A stretch of DNA of 13,941 bases, from NCBI GenBank assembly GCA_900546615.1, contig URDJ01000056.1, positions 1-13,941 of the forward strand, in the 5' to 3' direction. Under the pieces are notes generated by a model. It was not told the origin of the DNA and searched no databases. It was given only the letters and a program-made list of their open reading frames with translations. The translations under genes and the position numbers were made by a program. The stretch is from an uncultured Eubacteriales bacterium (lineage in GTDB: Bacteria; Bacillota; Clostridia; Oscillospirales; Oscillospiraceae). Below, piece after piece: positions 6,047 to 13,850 of the stretch. Each line of letters begins with the position of its first letter. Within the stretch, counting starts at the first letter, position 1.

Positions 6047-7345
6047 ATGAAAAAGGTCCAGAAAACTCTTGCGATGTTGCTCGCCGCAATGATGCTGCTC
6101 GCGCTTGCCGCCTGCGGCGGACCCGCGCCCGCGCCCACCGAGCCTCCCCCGGCAGACACCTCCGGCGATACGCCGCCCGCGGATGACGGCGCGGTCGTAC
6201 CCGAGGAGGGCGCCTCGCTCAAGCTCTGGTTCGACAACGACAACTACAACGAGAAGATAGTCGAGCTCTGGAACGCCAAGTATCCCGACATCCCGCTCAC
6301 GGTCGAGAACGTCGGCACCACCGACTCCCGCACCAAGATAGAGCTCGACGGCCCCACCGGCATGGGCGCGGACGTCTTTGTCCAGGCGCACGACGGCGTT
6401 GCCATCTCCGCTCAGTCCGGCAACATTCTGGAGATCGACCTCTTCTCCGACGAGATACGCTCCGAGTTCGTGGAGAACGCCATCAACGCCGTGAGCTATG
6501 ACGGCAAGATATACGCCTTCCCGCTGTCCATGAAGACCATCGTAATGTTCTACAACAAGGCCCTTGTGGATACGCCCGTCGACACCTGGGCGGAGATGAA
6601 GGAGTTTGCCGCCGAGTTCAACGACCCGGCGCAGAACAAGTTCGCTTGCCTCTGGCAGGCCGTGGAGCCCTACTATGCCCATGGCTTCCTCGGCGGCTAC
6701 GGCTACGACCTCTTCGGGCCCACGCATGACGACCCCGACCAGCTGGGCTGGGACAGCGCCGAGGCGGCCGAGGGCCTGGCCTTCTACAAGACGCTGCAGG
6801 AGGACGTCTACCCTGTCGCCTCCGCCGACGCGACCTGGGACGCCATGAACACCATGTTCTCCAGCGGCGCGGCCCCCTACGTCATCACCGGCCCCTGGTC
6901 CATAGCCGACTTCACCAATGCTGGCATCGACTTCGGCATCGCCCCGCTGCCCAAGATGGACAACGGCGTCCGGCCCAAGACCCTCTCCACCGTCGATACC
7001 GTCTGCGTCAGCGCCTACACCCAGTATCCCAAGGCCGCCATGCTGCTTGCCCAGTTCATCGCAACCGACCCCGACTGCCTCCAGCTGCTCTATGAGACGA
7101 GGAACGAGCTGAGCGCCAGCATCGAAGGCCAGAAACTCGACTTCTACGCCAACGACCCCTTCATGTCCAGCATCGCCGTAGCCGTGAACGACGCCCTGCC
7201 GCAGCCCTACATTCCCGAGATGTCTAACGTCTGGGCCCCGTATCAGAAAGCTGTCATAGCGGTCTGGGATGGGCTTCAGACTCCCGAAGAGGCCCTTGCC
7301 GCGGCAAGCGAGGAATTTTACAGCTCGCTCGTAGTCGCTGAATAA
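6047..7345 (+). CDS. malE: Maltose/maltodextrin-binding lipoprotein of ABC transporter (MalE-like)
   Basis: This 432-residue extracellular solute-binding protein is anchored in the membrane. It has a short basic start (MKKVQK), a hydrophobic core and a lipobox LAAC with the lipid-modified Cys at residue 23. A Pro/Asp-rich linker (about residues 25-60) then tethers the ligand-binding lobes. The mature part begins ASLKLWFDNDNYNEKIVELW and shows the family-1 binding-protein pattern, including GADVFVQAHDGV and KIYAFPLSMKTIVMFYNKAL, which is typical of MalE. It captures maltodextrins and delivers them to the two permeases downstream. GGAAAGGAAG provides a strong ribosome site. The operator O2 lies upstream and a strong hairpin lies after the stop, consistent with this being the most highly expressed cistron. 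Sugar specificity is inferred from similarity and the surrounding GH13/GH31 genes. Confidence 0.9.
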   Translation: MKKVQKTLAMLLAAMMLLALAACGGPAPAPTEPPPADTSGDTPPADDGAVVPEEGASLKLWFDNDNYNEKIVELWNAKYPDIPLTVENVGTTDSRTKIELDGPTGMGADVFVQAHDGVAISAQSGNILEIDLFSDEIRSEFVENAINAVSYDGKIYAFPLSMKTIVMFYNKALVDTPVDTWAEMKEFAAEFNDPAQNKFACLWQAVEPYYAHGFLGGYGYDLFGPTHDDPDQLGWDSAEAAEGLAFYKTLQEDVYPVASADATWDAMNTMFSSGAAPYVITGPWSIADFTNAGIDFGIAPLPKMDNGVRPKTLSTVDTVCVSAYTQYPKAAMLLAQFIATDPDCLQLLYETRNELSASIEGQKLDFYANDPFMSSIAVAVNDALPQPYIPEMSNVWAPYQKAVIAVWDGLQTPEEALAAASEEFYSSLVVAE

Positions 7346-7378
7346 GCCCCTCCAAACGGTTCGAGCAAAAATCCGCAC

Positions 7379-7407
7379 GCCCTCTCCCGGCCCGGCCGGG
7401 AGAGGGC
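7379..7407 (+). promoter_or_regulatory. malE-malF intergenic hairpin (mRNA-stabilising or attenuating)
   Basis: GCCCTCTCCCGGC (7379-7391) and GCCGGGAGAGGGC (7395-7407) form a perfect 13-bp stem with a 3-nt loop. No run of T follows, only TGAAAGGAG, the malF ribosome site. It is therefore unlikely to be a full terminator. It more likely blocks 3' exonuclease decay of malE mRNA, as the malE-malF repeats of E. coli do, or dampens downstream expression. Confidence 0.75.
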
Positions 7408-7422
7408 TGAAAGGAGCGTAAA

Positions 7423-8733
7423 ATGCCTCACAGAAGTCAAAAATGGTCAGCCGGGCTGATGAGCGCGGTCATATGGGGCTCAGGTCAGCTCTGGAACAGG
7501 CAGTACATAAAGGCGGCCTTCTTTTTCCTGGCGCAGGTGGGGCTTATCGTCTCGCTTCCGTCGATGATACACGGCCTTTGGGGCCTCATCACTCTGGGCG
7601 AGACAGAAATGATAATCGAAGGCTCCAAGGTCACTCCGGGCGACAACTCCATCATACTGATGATACTCGGAATTGCCTGGGCGATCATAGCTGTTGTCTT
7701 TGTGCTGATCTACATAGGCTGTGTTTCAGACGCCGTCCGCGACCGGGGCAGGATGGAGCAGGGGCAGCACCTTCAGGGAACGAAGGAGTGGTTCCGCCGC
7801 TTCCGCGACCGTTCCTTCCCCTATGCCATGCTCATCCCCGCCGTCATACTCATTCTCCTCTTCGTCGTCGTCCCCATCCTCTTCGGCTTCCTCATCGCCT
7901 TCACGAACTACTCGGCCCCACACTATTTGCCGCCGCGCAGTCTGGTGGATTGGGTCGGCTTTTCGAACTTTGCGGATATGTTCCGGCTGCCCATGTGGAA
8001 CGACACGTTCTGGGGCGTCCTGGGCTGGACACTGCTGTGGAGCGTTGTGTCCACGCTCAGCTGCTATTTCGGCGGGCTGGGCATGGCCTGCCTCGTGAAC
8101 AGCCGCCGCGTGAAATTCCGCAAATTCTGGCGCACCATCTACATACTGCCCTGGGCCATACCTGGGCTCATCTCCCTGCTCATCTTCCGCAACATGTTCA
8201 ACGGCCAGTTTGGCCCCATAAACACTTTCCTGCGCTCTGCAGGGATCATATCTCAGAACATACCCTGGCTCTCGGACGCGACGCTGGCCAAGCTGGTCAT
8301 CTTCGTCGTCAACTTCTGGCTGGGTTTCCCATACTTCATGACCATGATGTCCGGCGTCATGACCAGCATCTCGCCGGAGCTGCTGGAGGCCGCGAGGATA
8401 GACGGCGCTTCGCCAAGGCAGGAATTCCGCCGCATCACACTGCCGCTCGTGCTCTACTCCACCGCGCCGCTGCTCATCATGTCCTTCGCCACTAACTTCA
8501 ACAACTTCAACGTCATCTACTTCCTGACGGACGGCAACCCGATAAACCCGAGCTACAAGTTTGCGGGCTCTACAGATATCCTCATAACCTGGATATACAA
8601 GCTCACCAAGGACAACCGCCAGTTCCAGATGGCGGCGGTCATGTCCATACTCGTCTTCGTGGTCATCGCCACGATATCCACCTGGAACTTCCTGCGCACC
8701 AAGTCTTTCAAAGAGGAGGACATGATGGGATGA
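7423..8733 (+). CDS. malF: Maltodextrin ABC transporter permease, MalF-type
   Basis: This is a 436-residue integral membrane permease. The N-terminal extension carries hydrophobic segments around residues 27-50 and 74-100, as in Gram-positive MalF/MdxF proteins. The core permease domain starts near AMLIPAVILILLFVVVPILF (about 137). The cytoplasmic EAA loop that docks the ATPase is complete: EAA at 322-324, Gly328 and I-T-L-P at 338-341. With MalG it forms the channel for sugars delivered by the lipoprotein. AAGGAG (7411-7416) precedes the ATG. The last codons overlap malG (ATGA), a typical coupling for stoichiometric subunits. No ATPase gene is adjacent, so a shared MsmX-like ATPase encoded elsewhere must energise it. 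Confidence 0.92.
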   Translation: MPHRSQKWSAGLMSAVIWGSGQLWNRQYIKAAFFFLAQVGLIVSLPSMIHGLWGLITLGETEMIIEGSKVTPGDNSIILMILGIAWAIIAVVFVLIYIGCVSDAVRDRGRMEQGQHLQGTKEWFRRFRDRSFPYAMLIPAVILILLFVVVPILFGFLIAFTNYSAPHYLPPRSLVDWVGFSNFADMFRLPMWNDTFWGVLGWTLLWSVVSTLSCYFGGLGMACLVNSRRVKFRKFWRTIYILPWAIPGLISLLIFRNMFNGQFGPINTFLRSAGIISQNIPWLSDATLAKLVIFVVNFWLGFPYFMTMMSGVMTSISPELLEAARIDGASPRQEFRRITLPLVLYSTAPLLIMSFATNFNNFNVIYFLTDGNPINPSYKFAGSTDILITWIYKLTKDNRQFQMAAVMSILVFVVIATISTWNFLRTKSFKEEDMMG

Positions 8734-9602
8734 GCAGAACGACCACAAGCCTGCCTGCGCGGCGCAAAAGGGTCACCGTCCGTGACGTCCTTGCCACCTT
8801 CGGCGTCTACGCGCTGCTCATTTTCATGGCGCTGCTCGTCCTGACGCCCATCGTCTGGATAATAGGCGCGTCCTTCAACCCCATGAGCAGCCTGCTCTCG
8901 GCCACGGCCTTCCCGGAGAACCCAACGGTGCTGCACTATGTCAAGCTCATCAAGGAGACGAAGTTCGTCTACTGGTACGCCAATACGCTGAAGATAGCCA
9001 TTATAAACATGGCCATCTCCGTCGTGCTCACGTCCATGACCTCCTATGTGTTCTCCCGCTTCCGCTTCAAGGGCAAGCGGGCGGGGCTACTGTCGATACT
9101 CATATTGCAGATGTTCCCCAGCTTCATGGGCATGATGGCCACCTACAACATACTCTGGCAGCTGAACCTCCTGGACACGCACTTCGGCCTCATCCTCACC
9201 TACGCCGCCGGGCAGGTGCCCTACAACACCTGGCTCGTCAAGGGCTACCTCGCCAACATCCCGCGCAGTCTCGACGAGGCGGCAAAGCTCGACGGGGCCT
9301 CCAACCTGCGCATCTTCACGCAGATAGTGCTGCCGCTCATGAAGCCCATTCTCATCTTCGTAGCGCTCTCGCAGTTCATAACCCCGTGGATGGACTTCAT
9401 CTTCCCGCGCATGATACTCTCCAGCCCGGAGAAAAAGACCCTCGCCATCGGCCTTTACGACATGATAAACGCCAACACCAACAACAACTTCACCACCTTC
9501 GCCGCCGGCGCGATACTCGTCGCCGTGCCCATAACCATCCTCTACGTCTGCCTGCAGAAGTACCTCATCCAAGGTGTCACCGCGGGCGCCAACAAGTCCT
9601 GA
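8730..9602 (+). CDS. malG: Maltodextrin ABC transporter permease, MalG-type
   Basis: This 290-residue inner-membrane protein has about six membrane segments. A short cytoplasmic basic N-terminus leads to the first helix near residues 29-50 (VYALLIFMALLVLTPIVWII). The EAA loop reads EAA at 183-185, Gly189 and I-V-L-P at 199-202, matching the ATPase-docking consensus. The C-terminus (YLIQGVTAGANKS) is the usual MalG ending, where the family tail reaches the ATPase or channel interface. It starts on the ATG overlapping the malF stop. The following GH31 gene begins one base after its own stop, so transporter and hydrolase are made from one message. Confidence 0.93.
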   Translation: MSRTTTSLPARRKRVTVRDVLATFGVYALLIFMALLVLTPIVWIIGASFNPMSSLLSATAFPENPTVLHYVKLIKETKFVYWYANTLKIAIINMAISVVLTSMTSYVFSRFRFKGKRAGLLSILILQMFPSFMGMMATYNILWQLNLLDTHFGLILTYAAGQVPYNTWLVKGYLANIPRSLDEAAKLDGASNLRIFTQIVLPLMKPILIFVALSQFITPWMDFIFPRMILSSPEKKTLAIGLYDMINANTNNNFTTFAAGAILVAVPITILYVCLQKYLIQGVTAGANKS

Positions 9603-9603
9603 A

Positions 9604-11520
9604 ATGGAATACCGCTTTGGAAACTGCCGCGTGAGTGTCCTCACCGAGCGACTGCTGCGGCTCGAATACGACGAGGACCGCATCTTTGAGGACAGGCCCA
9701 GCCAATTCGCGCTGGACCGCCGCTTCCCGGAGCCCTGTTGCAGCGCAAAGCTCCGGGGCGGCAGCCTCGAACTGCGCTCCGAGGGCTGCCGGGTCATCAT
9801 CGGCGGCGGGCTGGAGCTGGAGGCCCTTACGGACGGCCTGAGCTGGCGCAGCGGGCAGAAATTGAACCATTTAGGCGGCACGGCCCGGACGCTGGACAAC
9901 GCCGACGGGGCCATAGAACTTGAGCCCGGCATCTTCTCAAGGGAAGGCGTCGGGCTCCTTTCGGATGACAGTCTGCTCTTCGGCGCGGACGGCGAGCTCC
10001 AGCCGAGGCGTCCGGGGACGCGGGATATCTATCTGTTCCTGTACGGCAGGCAGTTTGAGCGCGGCCTGCGGGACTTTTTTCGCCTCAGCGGCCGTCCCCC
10101 GCTCCTTCCCCGCTTTGCCCTCGGCAACTGGTGGAGCCGCTTCTGGCCGTACACGGCGGAGGAATACCTGGCGCTCATGGAGCGCTTCGACGCCGAGGGG
10201 ACGCCCTTTTCCGTGGCCGTGCTGGACATGGACTGGCACCTAACTCGCGTGCCGGAGGGATACAGCGGCTGGACAGGTTACACCTGGAACCGGGAGCTCA
10301 TCCCGGAGCCGGACAAGCTGCTGGCGCGTCTGCACGGGATGGGCCTGCACGTCTCGCTGAACCTGCATCCGGCGGAGGGAGTGCAGCCCTTTGAGGAGCG
10401 CTACGGCGAAGCCGCAGAGTTTATGGGCGTCACCGGCGGTGAGACCATACCCTTCGACCTCAACGACCGCCGCTTCCGGCGCGCCTATTTTGAACTGCTG
10501 CTGCATCCGCTGGAGGATATGGGCGTGGACTTCTGGTGGATAGACTGGCAGCAGGGTACGCGCTCGACGGTCGAGGGCCTTGACCCGCTCTGGCTGCTCA
10601 ACCACTGGCACTTTCTCGACGCCGCCCGCAGGGGGCGCAGGCCGCTCATCCTCTCGCGCTATGCCGGGGCGGGCTCGCACAGGTACCCCGTCGGCTTCTC
10701 CGGGGACACGATAGCGAGCTGGGCCTCTCTGGACTTCCAGCCGCGCTTCACCGCCGCCGCGGCGGACATAGGCTTCGGCTGGTGGAGCCACGACATAGGC
10801 GGGCATATGGGCGATGGGCTCAGGGACGAAGAGCTCGCCTGCCGCTGGCTGCAATTCGGCGTGTTCTCGCCCATCTGCCGGCTGCACAGCACATGCAGCC
10901 CGGACGCAGGCAAGGAGCCCTGGCGTTACTCCCCTGAGATCGCAGAGATAATGCGCCGCTTTCTCGCCCTGCGGCACAGGCTGTTGCCCTATCTGCACTC
11001 CATGAACTGGCGCAGTCACCTTGAAGGTATACCGCTGGTCAGGCCGCTTTATCACGCATGGCCTGATCGTCCAGAAGCCTACGAGTATCCCAACGTGTAT
11101 GAGTTCGGCTCGCAGCTGATAGTTGCCCCAGTGACCGCGCCCGGCGCTGGCGAGAAGCGCGCCGCCGAAGTACGTCTCTGGCTGCCCGAGGGCCTGTGGT
11201 ACGACTTTTTCACCGACGAAGTGTACGAGGGCGGACGCAGGCTCACACTGCGCTGTCCGCTCGAACGCATCCCCGTTTTCGTCCGTTCCGGAGGGATAGT
11301 CCCAATGCAGGAGCCGGACTGCACGGATGATTTGCCGGAGCGTATAATTTTGCACCTTTGGCCTGGTCAGGGCCGCTTTGAGCTGCGCGAGGGAGAGTCG
11401 GACTGCCTTGTGACCGAGATATCCCATGACGGCGGCGCTGTGCGCATAATGCCCCCGCCGCGCGCCGTAAAGTACAGCGTCGTCCGTCATGCAAACGAAA
11501 CGGAGGTGCGGAAAAAGTAG
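9604..11520 (+). CDS. GH31 family alpha-glucosidase (cytoplasmic)
   Basis: This 638-residue enzyme has no signal peptide. ATG 9604 was chosen because it follows the malG stop by one base and yields MEYRFGNCRVSVLTERLLRL, a normal GH31 N-terminal beta-sandwich start. An upstream ATG at 9574 lies inside malG. No clear ribosome site is seen, so translation is probably coupled to malG. The barrel carries VAVLDMDWHLT (about 206-216), the nucleophile Asp314 in WWIDWQQG and the acid/base Asp368 in GFSGDTIASW, then WWSHDIGGHMGDG. GH31 enzymes release alpha-linked glucose with retention. WWIDWQQG differs from the commoner WxDMNE motif. I recall relatives in lactobacilli and other Firmicutes, some reported active on alpha-1,3 or other non-maltose linkages, so the linkage specificity is open. 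It probably converts imported oligosaccharides to glucose. Confidence 0.88.
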   Translation: MEYRFGNCRVSVLTERLLRLEYDEDRIFEDRPSQFALDRRFPEPCCSAKLRGGSLELRSEGCRVIIGGGLELEALTDGLSWRSGQKLNHLGGTARTLDNADGAIELEPGIFSREGVGLLSDDSLLFGADGELQPRRPGTRDIYLFLYGRQFERGLRDFFRLSGRPPLLPRFALGNWWSRFWPYTAEEYLALMERFDAEGTPFSVAVLDMDWHLTRVPEGYSGWTGYTWNRELIPEPDKLLARLHGMGLHVSLNLHPAEGVQPFEERYGEAAEFMGVTGGETIPFDLNDRRFRRAYFELLLHPLEDMGVDFWWIDWQQGTRSTVEGLDPLWLLNHWHFLDAARRGRRPLILSRYAGAGSHRYPVGFSGDTIASWASLDFQPRFTAAAADIGFGWWSHDIGGHMGDGLRDEELACRWLQFGVFSPICRLHSTCSPDAGKEPWRYSPEIAEIMRRFLALRHRLLPYLHSMNWRSHLEGIPLVRPLYHAWPDRPEAYEYPNVYEFGSQLIVAPVTAPGAGEKRAAEVRLWLPEGLWYDFFTDEVYEGGRRLTLRCPLERIPVFVRSGGIVPMQEPDCTDDLPERIILHLWPGQGRFELREGESDCLVTEISHDGGAVRIMPPPRAVKYSVVRHANETEVRKK

Positions 11521-11587
11521 AGCTACCGGCCCAGCGCGCTTGTTTGAGGGAAAATGTTATCAGTGCCTATCGACGGAAAGGAGAACT

Positions 11588-12205
11588 ATGAAAGAGAAAA
11601 AGCGCATTCTATCTCTGCTGCTGTCCCTGCTTCTTATCACCGCGCTGCTCCTCACCCCTGCCGGAGCGCAGGGCACGATCACGGACGACTATCTCGGGCC
11701 TGTCACGCCGAAGGACGTCATTTATCAGATCATCACAGACCGTTTCTACGACGGCGACCCCACGAACAACATTCCCGCCGGTTTCGACCCGGACCTGTTT
11801 GACGGCACCGGCACCGATATCCGCCTCTACCAGGGCGGCGACTGGCAGGGCATAATCGACAAGATACCCTATCTTAAGAGCATGGGCGTCACCGCTGTCT
11901 GGATCTCCTCGCCCTATGCCAACCGCGACCAGGCGACCCATGACGGCTGGACGAGCTACCACGGCTATCACGCGAGGAACTACTTTACGACCAACAAGCA
12001 CTTCGGGACCATGGCGGAGTTCGACGAGCTCCAGCAGGAGCTGACGGACGCCGGCATTAAACTAGTCATAGATTTTGTGACCAACCACTCCAGCGACAGC
12101 CGCTACGACGGCAAGATATACGAGCCCGACCGGAACGCTTCCGGCGAATTCGTCTTTGACGCCGCCGGTGAGCCGGTGGACTACAACAACGACGGCACAA
12201 CATAA
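11588..12205 (+). CDS. N-terminal fragment of the CGTase-type amylase
   Basis: This 205-residue open frame encodes a clear Sec signal peptide (MKEKKRILSLLLSLLLITAL, cleavage likely after PAGA at about residue 27). The start of the GH13 barrel follows: VIYQIITDRFYDGDPTNN (calcium-binding loop region), then PYLKSMGVTAVWISSPY. Conserved region I is DFVTNHSS, with Asp162 and His167. The fragment ends within domain B at YNNDGTT. It lacks the nucleophile, acid/base and all C-terminal domains, so alone it would be secreted but inactive. Confidence 0.8.
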   Translation: MKEKKRILSLLLSLLLITALLLTPAGAQGTITDDYLGPVTPKDVIYQIITDRFYDGDPTNNIPAGFDPDLFDGTGTDIRLYQGGDWQGIIDKIPYLKSMGVTAVWISSPYANRDQATHDGWTSYHGYHARNYFTTNKHFGTMAEFDELQQELTDAGIKLVIDFVTNHSSDSRYDGKIYEPDRNASGEFVFDAAGEPVDYNNDGTT

Positions 12206-12211
12206 AACCTC

Positions 12212-13795
12212 GTGGCCGACCCCAACAATGACACGAACGGTTGGTTCCACCACCTCGGCGACCGTGGCACGGACAATTCCACCTTTGGCTACCGCTTCAA
12301 AGAGCTGGCCTATCTCGCTGACTATTCCCAAGAAAATGCTGCCGTAGCAGAATATATGGAAGATGCGCTCAACTTCTGGGCAGAGAAAGGCATCAGCGGC
12401 ATCCGCCATGATGCTACGCTCCATATGAACCCTGCTTTTGTCAAGAATGCAAAGGATGCTGTTGACTCCGAGAATGCGCCGATCACCCACTTTGGCGAGT
12501 TCTTCATAGGCAGGCCGGACAGCAAATACAGTGAGTACGCCAGTTTCCCGGACAGGACGGGCGTTACCAATCTGGACTTTGAATTTTACAACTCTGTAAA
12601 CCAGACCTTCGGCAATTTCTCGCAGTCCATGACAGACTTTGCGAATATGCTCGAATACACTGACGACGACTATACATACGAAAATCAGTTCGTCACCTTC
12701 ATCGACAACCACGACGTCACCAGGTTCAGATACGTGCAGTCAAACGACAAGCCCTTCCACGCCGCCATCGCCGCGCTGCTTACGTGCAGGGGCACTCCCA
12801 ACATATACTACGGCACCGAGCAATACCTGAGTGCTCCCGACAGCGGAGCGGGCCGCATTTACATGGGCGCAGTCTCCGATTTCGAGTCTACGACCGCCAC
12901 TCAGCTCATAAAAGCGTTGTCTGATCTTCGGCAGGAAAATGACGCGCTGGCCTACGGCACGACTGACATCCTGTATTCCTCAAACGACGTGGTGGTCTAC
13001 TCCAGGCAGTTTTACTCCAAACAGGTGATAGTTGCAATAAACCGTCAGCCCGACCAGAGCTTTACCGTACCCGCACTCAACACCACGCTGCCCAACGGCA
13101 CTTATAATGACGTACTCAACGGCTTGCTGTACGGCGAGAGCGCGACTGTCAGCTCCGGCAGCCTCCAGAGCTTCACTCTCGGCGGCGGCGAGGTCTGCGT
13201 GTGGTCGTATAACCCCGATCTCGGCACCGACACTCCCAGAATAGGCAACGTTATCTCGACCATGGGGCGAGCTGGCAATACCGTATACATTTACGGCACA
13301 GGTCTTGGTGGAACACCAACAGTCAAATTCGGTGACGCGACAGCCACTGTAGTTTCTGCTTCCGATGAAATGATAGAGGCCATCGTTCCCGCCAATGCCG
13401 CCGTCGGTGAGAACACGATAACCGTGACCAAAGGTTCGAGCGTAAGTAACGGTTTTACTTACACAGTACTCTCTGGCGACCCTAATCAGGTCATCTTCCA
13501 TGTAAACGCAAGCACTAACTTTGGTGAGACCATTCATATAGTAGGCTCCATACCCGAACTTGGAAGCTGGGATACCGATAAATGCACCGAAGCCATGATG
13601 TGTCCGAATTACCCGGAGTGGTTCCTGCACGTCAGCGTACCCGCGGACACAACTTTCTCGTTCAAATTCATTAAGAAGGATGCAAACGGAAATGTTACCT
13701 GGGAAAGCTGCGAGAACAGGGTCATCACCTCCTCCAGCAGCCCGGCCGGCACCATTGATACGCCGGTATACACCTGGGGAGTAAATTACACTTGA
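12212..13795 (+). CDS. C-terminal fragment of the CGTase-type amylase with CBM20
   Basis: The frame resumes directly after the stop. The GTG at 12212 has no ribosome site, and a product from it would lack a signal peptide, so independent expression is doubtful. It carries the catalytic residues (numbered by codon from 11588): nucleophile Asp275 in GIRHDATLHM, acid/base Glu304 in HFGEFFIG and Asp376 in FIDNHDVTRF. Domain C follows, then an IPT/TIG domain (PRIGNVISTMGRAGNTVYIY onward), then CBM20 with both binding-site tryptophans visible in PEWFLHV and VTWESCENR. The position matching CGTase Tyr195 is Ala, and Lys232 is Leu, which argues for hydrolysis rather than cyclisation. Confidence 0.78.
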   Translation: MADPNNDTNGWFHHLGDRGTDNSTFGYRFKELAYLADYSQENAAVAEYMEDALNFWAEKGISGIRHDATLHMNPAFVKNAKDAVDSENAPITHFGEFFIGRPDSKYSEYASFPDRTGVTNLDFEFYNSVNQTFGNFSQSMTDFANMLEYTDDDYTYENQFVTFIDNHDVTRFRYVQSNDKPFHAAIAALLTCRGTPNIYYGTEQYLSAPDSGAGRIYMGAVSDFESTTATQLIKALSDLRQENDALAYGTTDILYSSNDVVVYSRQFYSKQVIVAINRQPDQSFTVPALNTTLPNGTYNDVLNGLLYGESATVSSGSLQSFTLGGGEVCVWSYNPDLGTDTPRIGNVISTMGRAGNTVYIYGTGLGGTPTVKFGDATATVVSASDEMIEAIVPANAAVGENTITVTKGSSVSNGFTYTVLSGDPNQVIFHVNASTNFGETIHIVGSIPELGSWDTDKCTEAMMCPNYPEWFLHVSVPADTTFSFKFIKKDANGNVTWESCENRVITSSSSPAGTIDTPVYTWGVNYT

Positions 13796-13803
13796 CCGGG
13801 CAA

Positions 13804-13850
13804 AACAGGGGTCAGGGTCTGCAAGCAGTCCCTGACCCCTGTTGTTTTTT
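13804..13850. terminator. Strong intrinsic terminator between convergent genes
   Basis: AACAGGGGTCAGGG (13804-13817) and CCCTGACCCCTGTT (13830-13843) form a perfect 14-bp stem with a 12-nt loop, followed by GTTTTTT on the plus strand. Four A residues precede the stem, so it may also stop minus-strand transcripts, more weakly. It ends the malE-amylase operon. Its T-tract overlaps the stop codon of the minus-strand gene. Confidence 0.9.

Larger units (their letters stand above)
11588..13795 (+). pseudogene. Secreted CGTase-type alpha-amylase gene with an in-frame stop codon
   Basis: One continuous frame of 735 codons is broken by a single TAA (12203-12205, codon 206). Without it, the product would be a secreted five-domain enzyme of cyclodextrin glucanotransferase layout: signal peptide, GH13 barrel with B-domain insertion, domain C, an IPT/TIG domain D (codons about 550-630) and a C-terminal CBM20 starch-binding domain (about 631-735). 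The length fits CGTases (about 710 with signal). All four GH13 blocks are intact on either side of the stop, and there is no other frame damage. This suggests either a very recent nonsense mutation or a base error. ATG 11588 is supported by AAAGGAG at 11577-11583; an earlier ATG at 11489 lies within the GH31 gene. It is last in the malE operon, with a strong terminator after it. Confidence 0.8.

Noticed and set aside
5300..7378. Minus-strand ORF of 692 codons opposite GH13 and malE
   Set aside because: It is antisense to two confidently identified genes. Its Gly/Val/Asp-rich translation has no motif, so it is a codon-bias artefact.
7443..8495. 350-codon ORF inside malF in another frame
   Set aside because: It overlaps a clear permease and its His/Arg/Leu-rich translation is typical of an off-frame reading.
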